Part shown: positions 38,356-46,403 of the stretch, piece by piece
How the letters are laid out: every line of letters begins with the position of its first letter
Position numbering within the stretch: the stretch's first letter is position 1
Assembly: GCF_003591655.1 (NCBI RefSeq)
Contig: NZ_QVRA01000009.1
Location: forward strand, 1 to 64,000
Direction: 5' to 3'
Length of the DNA: 64,000 nt
Source of the DNA: Sphingobium terrigena
GTDB taxonomy: Bacteria > Pseudomonadota > Alphaproteobacteria > Sphingomonadales > Sphingomonadaceae
Position numbers and translations under genes: made by a program
The notes under the pieces: model-generated
Told to the model about the DNA's origin: nothing
Databases searched by the model: none
What the model saw: the letters and a program-made list of their open reading frames with translations, nothing else

Positions 38356-39681
38356 CTAATTTTCGTCCGAGGGGCGAATGCGGGAGGCCAGCAGGACTAG
38401 CGCTGCGATGCCTGACCCCAGCGCCAGCAACAGCGAGGTGGTCCCCCGCCCTGCCCCGGCCGCCAGCAACTGCCCCGCCGCGAAGGGACCAAAGGCCGCA
38501 CCGAAGCGGCCGAAGCCGATGACAGCGCCAGTGCCGGTCGCGCGCAGGGTGGTGGGATAAACGTTAGCGATCAGCGCGTAGAGGCCGACCACCGAGCCAT
38601 TGGACAGGAAACCCAGGATGAAAGCTGCGCCCTGAAGCAGGACCAGTTCCGGCGGCACGGCACCGAAGGCGGCGACCGCCACCGCTGCACCGGCGAGGCC
38701 GAAGATGACGAGCGGACGCAGGCCGAGGCGGGGCGAGAGCAGGCCCAGCATCAGTCCGCCGATCGCGCCCCCCGAATTCATGAATACCGACACGATCGTC
38801 GCGCGCGACGGATCGAACCCCAGCGCCACGACCAGCGATGGCGCCCAGCCCAGCGCATAATAGAAAGTCATCATGTGCAGGCCGTACATGACGATCAGCG
38901 CGATCGTGGTGACGCGGTAGCGGTCTGCGAACAGGGATCGCATTGATGCTTTGGGTTCGTTGAGTGCCACCAGTTGCGCCGCCTGCGACTGGCCAAGCCG
39001 TCGCAATATCGCGTTGATCCGCGCGAGTGCGTCCGGTCCACCGCGCGTCGCCAGCCAGCCGATCGATTCGGGCAAGCAGACCAGCACCAGCGGCACCATC
39101 ATCAGCGTGGCCACGCCGCCGAACAGGAAGATCGCTTCCCACCCCTGCGTCCGCAGTAATTGGGCCGCCCCCCAGCCGCCGATGACGCCGCCGACCGGAT
39201 AGCCGGCCGCCATGATGCTGACGGCCAGGTCGCGGCGGCGACGATTGGCAAACTCGGCCGACATGGCGTTGATCGCGGCCAACATCGCCCCCAGCCCCAG
39301 CCCGGTAAGTGCGCGCAGTAGGCCTAGCGACACCACGCCGGTGGCAAAGGCGGAGGCGAACATGCCGATCGTCATGATGCCGAGACAAAGCAAGATCTGG
39401 CGACGGCGGCCGATGCGGTCGGCCAGTTGCCCCAGCGTCAGCGATCCGATGACCATGCCAACAAGGCCGGTCGAGACAATGATGCCGATCGCACCCGGCC
39501 CAATCCCCCAGTCCTTCGCAATGCCGGGCGCAGCGAAGGTGATGGCCAGCACGTCGAAGCCATCGAGCGCGTTCAAGAGAAAGCACACAGTGACTGCGAC
39601 GATCTGCGGCAGGCGCATTGGACTGTTGGCCATGATGCTACGCGGGTCGTCCGCTGGCAGGGTGACGATGCCCATATTCAT
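38356..39681 (-). CDS. Aromatic acid:H+ symporter, MFS
   Basis: A 441-residue major facilitator of the aromatic acid:proton symporter group (PcaK/VanK-like), with 12 helices. The first helix contains the conserved LDGFDVLAITFAAPGI motif and the loop motif GQLADRIGRRRQ follows helix 2. Starts at 39681 and 39675 are both possible relative to GGGAGAG. It carries an ATTGT-N11-ACAAT site 36 bases upstream, shared with ferB and ferA, so a hydroxycinnamate such as ferulate or p-coumarate is the likely substrate; vanillate is an alternative. Confidence 0.84.
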   Translation of the reverse strand: MNMGIVTLPADDPRSIMANSPMRLPQIVAVTVCFLLNALDGFDVLAITFAAPGIAKDWGIGPGAIGIIVSTGLVGMVIGSLTLGQLADRIGRRRQILLCLGIMTIGMFASAFATGVVSLGLLRALTGLGLGAMLAAINAMSAEFANRRRRDLAVSIMAAGYPVGGVIGGWGAAQLLRTQGWEAIFLFGGVATLMMVPLVLVCLPESIGWLATRGGPDALARINAILRRLGQSQAAQLVALNEPKASMRSLFADRYRVTTIALIVMYGLHMMTFYYALGWAPSLVVALGFDPSRATIVSVFMNSGGAIGGLMLGLLSPRLGLRPLVIFGLAGAAVAVAAFGAVPPELVLLQGAAFILGFLSNGSVVGLYALIANVYPTTLRATGTGAVIGFGRFGAAFGPFAAGQLLAAGAGRGTTSLLLALGSGIAALVLLASRIRPSDEN

Positions 39682-39716
39682 TCTCTCCCGTCGCGCCGTG
39701 CGGCCATAGTTGCGAT

Positions 39717-39737
39717 ATTGTATGCCAACGACACAAT
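39717..39737. promoter_or_regulatory. ATTGT-N11-ACAAT operator, aromatic symporter
   Basis: Perfect outer half-sites, 36 bases upstream of the minus-strand MFS gene. Same spacing as at 29461, 46352 and 46872. Probable FerC-type MarR site. Confidence 0.7.
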
Positions 39738-39777
39738 TAGACGATCCTGCCCGCTTGCGCTAGCCCCATGATAAATG

Positions 39778-39789
39778 TAACGATCGTTA
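39778..39789. promoter_or_regulatory. TAACGATCGTTA operator, Bcr-type transporter
   Basis: Perfect palindrome 27 bases before the plus-strand MFS start at 39816, followed by an AGGAAGAGG ribosome-binding site. The same intergenic region carries an ATTGT-N11-ACAAT site for the divergent gene, so two regulons meet here. Confidence 0.75.
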
Positions 39790-39815
39790 TTAATTAGGAA
39801 GAGGTGCGGATATTT

Positions 39816-41042
39816 ATGACCAATGCGAGCCGGATAACGGCCGGGGAAAATACGCAGCCCAGCCTGTTGCTGGGGATCGGCTTTGGCTTTCTGTCGTCGC
39901 TTGGTCCCCTGGCGATCGACCTCTATTTGCCCGCCATGCCCGCTATGGCGCGCGAGATGGCAGCCGATAGCGGCGCGGTGCAGCGGACCTTGTCTGCCTT
40001 TTTCCTGGGGCTGGCACTGGCGCAGATTCCGCTGGGCACGCTGGGCGACCGGTTTGGGCGACGCTGGCCGCTGATTGGCGGGCTGACGCTGTTCATCGTC
40101 GCATCGACCGCCTGCACGTTCGCTACCAGTCTGGAGCAGTTGATCGCCTTTCGCTTCCTTCAGGGAATGGGCGCGTGCGCGGGGACGTCGAGCGTGCGGG
40201 CGATGATCCGCGACCGGCATAGCGGCCATCGCGCGGCGCAACTGATGGCGTTCACCTTTCTGGTGATTGGCATTTCACCGGTACTGGCACCGCTGGCTGG
40301 AAGCTATTTGTTGCTGCTGACAGGTTGGCGCGGGCTGTTCGGGTTGCTGGCGTGCGGCGGTTTGGTGGCGATCGTCGCGGTGCTGCTGTTCCTGCCGGAA
40401 TCGCTGCCGCCGGAGCGGCGACCGGTGCGCCTGTCGATGCTGATATCCTATGGCCAGTTGCTGGCGACTCCGGCCTTTGTTGGCTGGACGCTGATCGCAG
40501 GGCTGGCGACGACCATCCCCTTTGCCTTTGTCACCGCGGCCCCCTTTGTGTTCAGCATCGGTTTCGCCCTGAGCGCGCATGAATATAGCCTGTTGCTGGC
40601 GCTGAACGCCGTGACGTCGATCATCGCGACCCAATTTGCGCCGGGCCTGATGCAGCGCCTTGGCGCGCGGCGCCTAGTGCTGAGCGTCGCGAGTATTGCG
40701 ATTGCCGCCACGGCAGTGATTGCGCTGGTGGCGACGCGGCAGGCCATGCCGTTGCTGCTGTTTCAGCTCTATTCGATGCTGTTGTTTACGATCGCGGGCC
40801 TGATCCTGACCCCGGCGGCGATTTCGGCGCTGGATGCTGCGGCGGGCGGCGCGGGCGCGGCGGCGGGATTGCTGGGTACGCTGCAACTGGCGATCACGGC
40901 GGTGGCGAGTGGGGTCGTGTCGCTGCTGCCGTCTTTTTCGGTGCTGCCGCTGGTCGGGGTGTTGGGGGGGGCGTTCGTCATCATGTGGGTGACGAGCATT
41001 GCGATGGGTGCGCGAAGTGAAAGCACCATTCGTCCTGAGTAG
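39816..41042 (+). CDS. Bcr/CflA-family MFS exporter
   Basis: A 408-residue major facilitator of the drug-resistance Bcr/CflA type with 12 helices. It shows DLYLPAMPAM in the first helix region, the loop motif LGDRFGRRWPL and the G-x-x-x-G-P-x-x-G-like GISPVLAPLAGSYLL of exporters. The ATG at 39816 is preferred to the GTG at 39804 because AGGAAGAGG is then at proper spacing. It is controlled by its own palindromic operator in common with the dimer-degradation genes, so it may export a toxic aromatic intermediate; this is inference. Confidence 0.82.
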   Translation: MTNASRITAGENTQPSLLLGIGFGFLSSLGPLAIDLYLPAMPAMAREMAADSGAVQRTLSAFFLGLALAQIPLGTLGDRFGRRWPLIGGLTLFIVASTACTFATSLEQLIAFRFLQGMGACAGTSSVRAMIRDRHSGHRAAQLMAFTFLVIGISPVLAPLAGSYLLLLTGWRGLFGLLACGGLVAIVAVLLFLPESLPPERRPVRLSMLISYGQLLATPAFVGWTLIAGLATTIPFAFVTAAPFVFSIGFALSAHEYSLLLALNAVTSIIATQFAPGLMQRLGARRLVLSVASIAIAATAVIALVATRQAMPLLLFQLYSMLLFTIAGLILTPAAISALDAAAGGAGAAAGLLGTLQLAITAVASGVVSLLPSFSVLPLVGVLGGAFVIMWVTSIAMGARSESTIRPE

Positions 41043-41195
41043 CCGTTGAGCTTGTCGAAATGGCGTATCGAAGGACTGCGATTGGACGCAACCCTTCGAT
41101 ACGGGCCTTCGACTTCACCTTCGGTGAAGTTTATCCTGAGCGCCTGCTGCAAGCAGGCAGTCGAAGGGCTCAGTCCCTACTCAGGGCGAACGGAG
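41035..41195. repeat. Composite REP-like repeat
   Basis: Non-coding stretch holding several copies of GAGCTTGTCGAA / TTCGACTTCACC and TTTATCCTGAGCGCCTGC / GCAGGCAGTCGAAGGGCTC, forming stem structures. The unit TTTATCCTGAGCGCCTGC is repeated exactly at 44089. It lies between convergent genes. Confidence 0.65.
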
Positions 41196-41207
41196 TTTAG
41201 ATAACTT

Positions 41208-41777
41208 CTAAACCTCATCGTCGTCGGGGCGGGTGGATTCGAGGAAGCGGCTGTTGCCGGCTTCGTCCTTGGATTCAAGCGTGTCGACCAGCGTGTCGAG
41301 AAAATGGTTGAGCGTATCGACCTGCGCCGCTTCCAGTCCCGACACCAGATAGTCGGCGACCTTGTCGGTCTGGGGGCGCATCAGCAGATAGAGGCGCTGG
41401 CCTTCGTCGGTCAGCACCAGCGTCTTGCGCCGCTTGTTGCTGGCGTCGCGTTCCACCGTGATGCGGCCATGTTTTTGTAGGGCGGCAACGGCGCGGGAAA
41501 CGCTCATCGGGTTGACCCCGGTCATTTCCGCCAGTTCGTGGCTGGCGGAATTGGGGAAGCGGCCGATCAGCATCAGCAGGCGAAATTCATTAAGGCTGAT
41601 CTTGTAGCGATGCTCCAGATAGGTGGAAAAAGGCGCCATCAATTTATTGGCGAGCCGCAGGATGCGGTGCAGCGTATCGGACTGGCTGACTTCGTCAGCA
41701 CGGGACCGGGGCGACTTGCGTGGCGCGGTCGGGCTTTTGGGCGCTGGACTGTTCGACATGGCTTTCCGATAGGACAT
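41208..41777 (-). CDS. MarR-family transcriptional regulator
   Basis: A 189-residue winged-helix regulator. After a charged 30-residue N-terminal tail, the domain runs from about residue 40 to 160, with ASHELAEMTGVNPMSVSRAVAALQKHG as the helix-turn-helix and RDASNKRRKTLVLTDEGQRL as the wing. The tail contains a second candidate ATG at 41759 with GGAAAG upstream. It lies among genes carrying TAACGATCGTTA sites and is the only regulator here not assigned to another unit, making it a weak candidate for binding them. No copy of the palindrome is upstream of its own start. Confidence 0.85.
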   Translation of the reverse strand: MSYRKAMSNSPAPKSPTAPRKSPRSRADEVSQSDTLHRILRLANKLMAPFSTYLEHRYKISLNEFRLLMLIGRFPNSASHELAEMTGVNPMSVSRAVAALQKHGRITVERDASNKRRKTLVLTDEGQRLYLLMRPQTDKVADYLVSGLEAAQVDTLNHFLDTLVDTLESKDEAGNSRFLESTRPDDDEV

Positions 41778-41818
41778 TTGCCGGGCCTCAAGTCAAGCCG
41801 GGCATGGGAAAGACGTGA

Positions 41819-42220
41819 TCAAGCGGCAGGGACGATCGCGCAGCCTACACTGGTGAAGCAACCGTCGGCGACATGATAATGGATATATTGGCGCATCTCC
41901 TGCACTTCGCCTTTGCGGATCGGGGCGAATTGATCCAGCCCCTGTTCGCGCAAAGCCTCCGCGGTCAGGTCGCGGGTCGCCTCGACCCGGATGATCCCTT
42001 CGAGCGCGACCAGTTCGTCGCTGGCCGCGAAGCGCTCGATCGTCAGGGTTTCGATGACATGGGCGTGAAGGAAAGCGTAGAAGCGCTTGAACGCCTCGCG
42101 CGTGCCAAGATCGACGCCGAAGAACTGAATCGTCGCGCCCGGCGCATAGAAATCGAACACCGTGTCATAATCGCGATTGTTGAAGGCGTGCGCATAACGC
42201 TCGTAGTCAGTCCGGTTCAT
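41819..42220 (-). CDS. NTF2/SnoaL-like protein
   Basis: A 133-residue protein of the SnoaL-like superfamily (DYERYAHAFNNRDYDTVFDFYAPGA at the N-terminus, FGVDLGTREAFKRFYAFLH, and a C-terminal strand pair EMRQYIHYHVADGCFTSVG). GGAGAGG precedes the ATG. It diverges from another SnoaL-like gene across an intergenic region with a TAACGATCGTTA operator. The His-rich HYHV segment could line a pocket. Function unknown; lyase, isomerase or dehydratase activity is possible. Confidence 0.75.
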   Translation of the reverse strand: MNRTDYERYAHAFNNRDYDTVFDFYAPGATIQFFGVDLGTREAFKRFYAFLHAHVIETLTIERFAASDELVALEGIIRVEATRDLTAEALREQGLDQFAPIRKGEVQEMRQYIHYHVADGCFTSVGCAIVPAA

Positions 42221-42277
42221 ATGGGCCTCTCCAATTTTCCGGGCGGCAATTTTTCCCCTGCCCGCTTGCCTTATTAA

Positions 42278-42289
42278 TAACGATCGTTA
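42278..42289. promoter_or_regulatory. TAACGATCGTTA operator between two NTF2-like genes
   Basis: Perfect palindrome with flanks AATAACG...CGTTATCG as at 29359. It lies between the divergent SnoaL-like genes (starts 42220 and 42345) and could control both directions. Confidence 0.75.
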
Positions 42290-42344
42290 TCGTAAGGACA
42301 AAGGGCGGTCAAACGCCAGCAAAAAAAGATGGGAAGAGGATGAT

Positions 42345-42734
42345 ATGGCCCGCACCGAGCAGGAAGAGCGCAATCTCAAACTGGTCATGGCGATGTTCGA
42401 CCATGTGCTGAAACCCATGGATGCCGACGCAGTCGACCGCTATCTGGCCCCCGATTATATCCAGCATAACCAGTGGGTCGATACCGGGACGGAGCCGCTC
42501 AAGGCGTTTTTGCGGCAGGTGCGTGGAGAAAACCCGGACGCCGTGCATGACATCAAGCGCTGCTTTGTCGAAGATGACCATGTCATCGTCCATTATCATG
42601 TCCGGCGGCGGTCGGGCGATCCGGGCTTTGCGGTGATCGACATTTTCCGCGTCGAAAACGGGCTGATCGCCGAACATTGGGATGTGGTGCAGGATGTGCC
42701 AGCTGATAGCCCCAATCCCAATTCCCCCTTTTGA
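42345..42734 (+). CDS. NTF2/SnoaL-like protein, polyketide-cyclase type
   Basis: A 129-residue SnoaL-like protein (LKLVMAMFDHVLKPMDADAVDRYLAPDYIQHN, then FVEDDHVIVHYHV and FAVIDIFRVENGLIAEHWDVVQ). This is the typical pattern of the SnoaL/aldol-condensation-cyclase-like subgroup, with a conserved His and Asp near the pocket. GGGAAGAGG precedes the ATG. An SDR gene follows 11 bases after, then a DUF3237 gene, giving a three-gene operon under the 42278 operator. Substrate unknown. Confidence 0.78.
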   Translation: MARTEQEERNLKLVMAMFDHVLKPMDADAVDRYLAPDYIQHNQWVDTGTEPLKAFLRQVRGENPDAVHDIKRCFVEDDHVIVHYHVRRRSGDPGFAVIDIFRVENGLIAEHWDVVQDVPADSPNPNSPF

Positions 42735-42745
42735 CGGAGAGCGAC

Positions 42746-43495
42746 ATGCGGTTCAGCGACAAGATCGTCCTGGTCGTCGGTGGCAATAGCGGGATCGGGC
42801 TGGCGAGCGCGCGGGCCTTTGCCGCCGAGGGCGCGATCGTGCGGATCACGGGGCGGGATCAGGCGACGATCAACGCGGCGGTGGCGTCTATCCCCAGCGC
42901 GAAAGGCTATCGCGCAGACATTGCCGATCTGGACGCAATGGACGCTGTGATGGCCGACATGGCGGCGCAGGACGGGCGGATCGACACTTTGTTCGTCAAT
43001 GCAGGCGTCGGCGGCTTCGCGCCATTTCGCGACCTGACGCCCGCAGACTGGGACCATGTCCATGGCGTCAATCTGCGCGGCTGCATATTTGCGATCCAGA
43101 AGGCGCTCAAGCTGATGCGCCGGGGCGGGTCGATCGTCGCGACCGGATCGATCGGTGGCCATGCCTTCGTGCCGGGCAACACGGCCTATGCGGCGGCCAA
43201 GGGCGGGCTATATGCGGCGATAAAGGTGATTGCGGGCGAATTGGTGGGCGAGGGTATTCGCGTCAATCTGGTCAGCCCCGGCCCGATCGAAACGCCGCTG
43301 CTCCATCGCAATCCGGGGATGAGCGACGCGGATGTTGCGGCGATGCGTGAGGTCATGATCGAGGCCGTGCCGATGAAACGGATGGGCCGGGCGGAAGAAG
43401 TGGCGCGCGCGGTGCTGTTCCTGGCATCGGACGAGGCTAGTTTTATTACCGCTGCCAATCTGTTTGTGGATGGCGGCACGCTGGAATTGGGGTGA
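42746..43495 (+). CDS. Short-chain dehydrogenase/reductase
   Basis: Classical SDR of 249 residues: NAD(P)-binding VVGGNSGIGLASARAFAAEG, VNAGVGG, catalytic Ser in VATGSIGG and YAAAK. The ATG at 42746 follows GGAGAG; an upstream TTG at 42731 is unlikely. Middle gene of the SnoaL-SDR-DUF3237 operon. Oxidation of a side-chain alcohol or reduction of a ketone is likely; the partner substrate is unknown. Confidence 0.87.
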   Translation: MRFSDKIVLVVGGNSGIGLASARAFAAEGAIVRITGRDQATINAAVASIPSAKGYRADIADLDAMDAVMADMAAQDGRIDTLFVNAGVGGFAPFRDLTPADWDHVHGVNLRGCIFAIQKALKLMRRGGSIVATGSIGGHAFVPGNTAYAAAKGGLYAAIKVIAGELVGEGIRVNLVSPGPIETPLLHRNPGMSDADVAAMREVMIEAVPMKRMGRAEEVARAVLFLASDEASFITAANLFVDGGTLELG

Positions 43496-43511
43496 TTGGG
43501 GAGTTAGGTTG

Positions 43512-44015
43512 ATGGAAAATCTGTTTTCGACGCTGGATAATCCGCGGCTGGAATTTGCGATGGAGGTGCGGCTGCAATTTCCGCGGGTGCAGACCATCGT
43601 GAATACGCCGATGGGGGGCAATCGCAGCGCCGTCTATGTCGATGGCGGCACGTTCGAGGGGCCACGGATCAAGGGCAAGGCTGTGCCGGGATCAGGCGGC
43701 GACTATGCCTATTTCCGGCCCGACGATGTCGCGGTGTTCGATGCGCGCTATATGCTGGAGGAGGAGGATGGCACGCTGATCCTGCTCAACAATCGCGGCT
43801 TCCTGTGGGGGCGCAAGCCCGACACGATGGCGAAATTGCGCGACTGGGCCTTTGGCGAGGGACAGCCGGTGGAGCAGCAGGATTATTATCTGCGTGGTAA
43901 TCCGACCTTCGAATGTCCGGTCGGCAAGCATGACTGGCTGACCAAACATGTGTTCATCGGCGTGGGCGAGCGGCGCGCGGATGGCAATGTGCTGCGCTAT
44001 TATACGCTGACGTAA
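43512..44015 (+). CDS. DUF3237-family protein
   Basis: A 167-residue soluble protein matching the DUF3237 pattern: an opening LFSTLDNPRLEFAMEVRL strand pair, GGNRSAVYVDGGTFEGPRIKGKAVPGSGGDYAYFRPDD (the GGTFEGP-like and GGDY motifs of the family), and the C-terminal LTKHVFIGVGERRADGNVLRYYTL. The family forms a small beta-barrel and has no established reaction that I can name. The ATG at 43512 is 16 bases after the SDR stop. It shares the operon and thus the operator with the SnoaL-like and SDR genes. Confidence 0.75.
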   Translation: MENLFSTLDNPRLEFAMEVRLQFPRVQTIVNTPMGGNRSAVYVDGGTFEGPRIKGKAVPGSGGDYAYFRPDDVAVFDARYMLEEEDGTLILLNNRGFLWGRKPDTMAKLRDWAFGEGQPVEQQDYYLRGNPTFECPVGKHDWLTKHVFIGVGERRADGNVLRYYTLT

Positions 44016-44026
44016 ATGCACCATCA

Positions 44027-44146
44027 GCCGTTCGCTTCGAGCGAAGTCGAGAAGCTTTGAGCGCAGTGCTTCGCGTTTCTCGACGTAGTTTATCCTGAGC
44101 GCCTGCCGTAGGCGGGCAGTCGAAGGGCTCGAAACGAACGGAGGTG
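44027..44146. repeat. REP-like inverted repeat
   Basis: GCCGTTCGCTTCGAGCGAA and CTCGAAACGAACGG flank TTTATCCTGAGCGCCTGC and GCGGGCAGTCGAAGGG. Same family as at 41035. Lies between convergent DUF3237 and ferA genes and may terminate both. Confidence 0.65.
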
Positions 44147-44148
44147 AG

Positions 44149-46287
44149 TTAAAGCGAGATCAGCGCATCGAGCGCCAGCGCGCCCTGTCCTTCGGGATAG
44201 ACGATCACCGGGTTGAGATCGACCTCGCGGATGGCGGGGGTGGCGGCGACCATGCGGCCGAGGCGCTGGACCACGTCGGCGACTGCGCCGATGTCCATGA
44301 CCGGCGCGCCACGGAAGCCGTCGAGCAGGGGGGCCATGCGCAGCGTGCGGATGCGGGCGATGATGGCATCGCGCGGCAGGTCGGCGGGGAGCAGGCAGAC
44401 ATCGTGCAGCAATTCCGCCGCGACGCCGCCGAAGCCGACCAGGATGGTCGCGCCCCAATGCGGATCGTTGCGCGCGCCGACAATGAGTTCGACACCCTTG
44501 TCCGCCATCCCCTCGACCAGCACGCCATCCAGCACCAGGCCGGGGCGGGACGCGGCGATATTGGCGGCGAGGCGGTGCCAGCCTTCGGCCAGTTCGTAGC
44601 GGTCTTTGAGACCCACGATGACGCCGCCCGCGTCGCTCTTGTGTGGCAGGTCGGGTGATTGGGCTTTGAGAACAACCGGATAGCCCTGCGTATCGGCGGC
44701 GGCGATCGCCTCGTCCACGCTCTGCGCCATGGCGAAGCGGGGGAAGGCGATGCCGTGTTCGGCCATGATTGCCTTGGAACGATATTCGGGGATGGAATGG
44801 CCGACCTGCGCCAGATCGACGACCGGGGCGGCGTCCAGCGGCGCGGTGGTAAAATCACGCGTGGCAGCGGCGCTGATATGAGCGAGTGCCCGGACGGCGC
44901 GTTCGGCGGTGGGCAGATAGGTGACGCCAGCCTGGCGCAGGGCGGCAAGGTCGTCCGCGGACACGCCGCCGCCTTCATCGACACCGCCGACGATGATCGG
45001 CTTGGTCGGACGCAGGCTGGCGAGGGCGTCCAGTACAGCAGTAAATTTGATGTGCGAGGTGCCGGTGTCGGTCTGGATCAGGGTCAGCAGAATCGTGGCG
45101 ATGCGCGGATCATCGACCAGCGCGGCGAGCGTGCGGCCATAAAGGCCGGGATCGACCAGCCCCTGCGCGGTGACGTCGAGCGGGTTGGTGACGGGCACGA
45201 AATCGGGGAGCGCCGCGCGCAGGGCCGGGCTGTCGGCGTCTGTCAGGGCCGGCAGGTCGAGCGCGACCGCTTCGGACAGGTCGAGCATCATCGCCTTGAA
45301 CGCGCCGGATTCGGCGATGACGCCAGTGCCGCCCGCGCCAATGGATGCATTGCGGGTCAGCATTTCGGCGACGTCGCCCAATTCTTCCAGCGAGTCGACC
45401 AGGATGACGCCGGCGCGTTCGACATGGACGGCCATGACAGCATGATCGCCCGCCATCGCGCCGGTGTGGGTAGCGGCGCTGGCCGCGCCCGCCGCGCTGC
45501 GGCCAGGGTGGAGCAGCACGACCTGCTTGCCCGCCGCGCGGGCGGCGCGGGCGGCGGCGAGGAATCGGGCAGGGTCGCGGATATGTTCGGCGATCATGGC
45601 GATCACCATGGTTTCGGGTTCATCGACCAGATGGGTGAGATAATCCTCGATACCGCTGGCGGCTTCATTGCCGGTCGAGATGTAGCAGCTCAACGGCACG
45701 TCGCGATGGATCATCGTCGTCGCCAGCACCGCAGCCATAGCACCCGATTGCGAGACGATGCCGACCCGGCGGTCGCCCTGCGCCTTGGCCTCCGGCATTT
45801 CGATGAAGGTCAGCGAGACATTGTCGCGGAAATTGACGAGGCCCAGGCAATTTGGCCCTTCGACCACCATCCCGGCGTCGCGGGCAATGCGGGCGATTTC
45901 CTGCTGGTCGGCCAGACCCTGCGGTCCGTCCTCGGCAAAGCCGGCGGAAAAGATCACCGCCGCACCGACATGGCGACGGGCAAGGCCGCGCATCGTATCC
46001 AGCACGCCTGCGCGGGGGATGGCGAGGACAGCGACATCGACACCTTCGGGCAGGTCATCGACCGAGGCGACACAAGGACGCCCGCCAATCTCGGAACGCT
46101 TGGGGTTGACCAGATGGATCGCCCCGGCAAAGCCCTGCCGCACCAGATTGGCCAGTACCGATGCGCCCAGCGCACCCGGCTTGTCCGACGCGCCGATGAT
46201 CGCGACCGAGCGAGGCCGCAGCAACCGGTCGAGCGACGGCGCGGCCGTTGGCGATGCGGGCCGGTCGAGGTCGATCATGTCGGTCAA
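44149..46287 (-). CDS. ferA: Feruloyl-CoA synthetase FerA, NDP-forming type
   Basis: Acyl-CoA synthetase of the NDP-forming superfamily, 712 residues, matching FerA of Sphingobium SYK-6 in length and fold. It would activate ferulate, p-coumarate, caffeate or sinapate. It has a CoA-binding domain (about 20-150, VAIIGASDKPGALG), a flavodoxin-like ligase domain with the phosphohistidine motif THTGAMAG (His about 274), and a C-terminal ATP-grasp domain (about 490-712, VVLKAQSPDLPHKSDAGGV). The start is TTG at 46287 with GGAGAG at good spacing; ATG at 46278 is an alternative. It is downstream of the MarR gene on the same strand, with its own ATTGT-N11-ACAAT site. Confidence 0.86.
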   Translation of the reverse strand: MTDMIDLDRPASPTAAPSLDRLLRPRSVAIIGASDKPGALGASVLANLVRQGFAGAIHLVNPKRSEIGGRPCVASVDDLPEGVDVAVLAIPRAGVLDTMRGLARRHVGAAVIFSAGFAEDGPQGLADQQEIARIARDAGMVVEGPNCLGLVNFRDNVSLTFIEMPEAKAQGDRRVGIVSQSGAMAAVLATTMIHRDVPLSCYISTGNEAASGIEDYLTHLVDEPETMVIAMIAEHIRDPARFLAAARAARAAGKQVVLLHPGRSAAGAASAATHTGAMAGDHAVMAVHVERAGVILVDSLEELGDVAEMLTRNASIGAGGTGVIAESGAFKAMMLDLSEAVALDLPALTDADSPALRAALPDFVPVTNPLDVTAQGLVDPGLYGRTLAALVDDPRIATILLTLIQTDTGTSHIKFTAVLDALASLRPTKPIIVGGVDEGGGVSADDLAALRQAGVTYLPTAERAVRALAHISAAATRDFTTAPLDAAPVVDLAQVGHSIPEYRSKAIMAEHGIAFPRFAMAQSVDEAIAAADTQGYPVVLKAQSPDLPHKSDAGGVIVGLKDRYELAEGWHRLAANIAASRPGLVLDGVLVEGMADKGVELIVGARNDPHWGATILVGFGGVAAELLHDVCLLPADLPRDAIIARIRTLRMAPLLDGFRGAPVMDIGAVADVVQRLGRMVAATPAIREVDLNPVIVYPEGQGALALDALISL

Positions 46288-46351
46288 GCGTATCTCTCCC
46301 CAGAAATCAGGTCATGGGAGCGGGTCGAATCAGCCGCTCTTTCATGTCTAT

Positions 46352-46372
46352 ATTGTGCGCCTGTGATACAAT
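46352..46372. promoter_or_regulatory. ATTGT-N11-ACAAT operator of ferA
   Basis: Perfect outer half-sites between the marR stop and the ferA start (minus strand). A 22-bp block (46353-46374) recurs as an exact inverted copy at 46870-46891. Confidence 0.78.
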
Positions 46373-46403
46373 TTACGCAACCGATTTTCCGTCTGCCTGT
46401 CCT

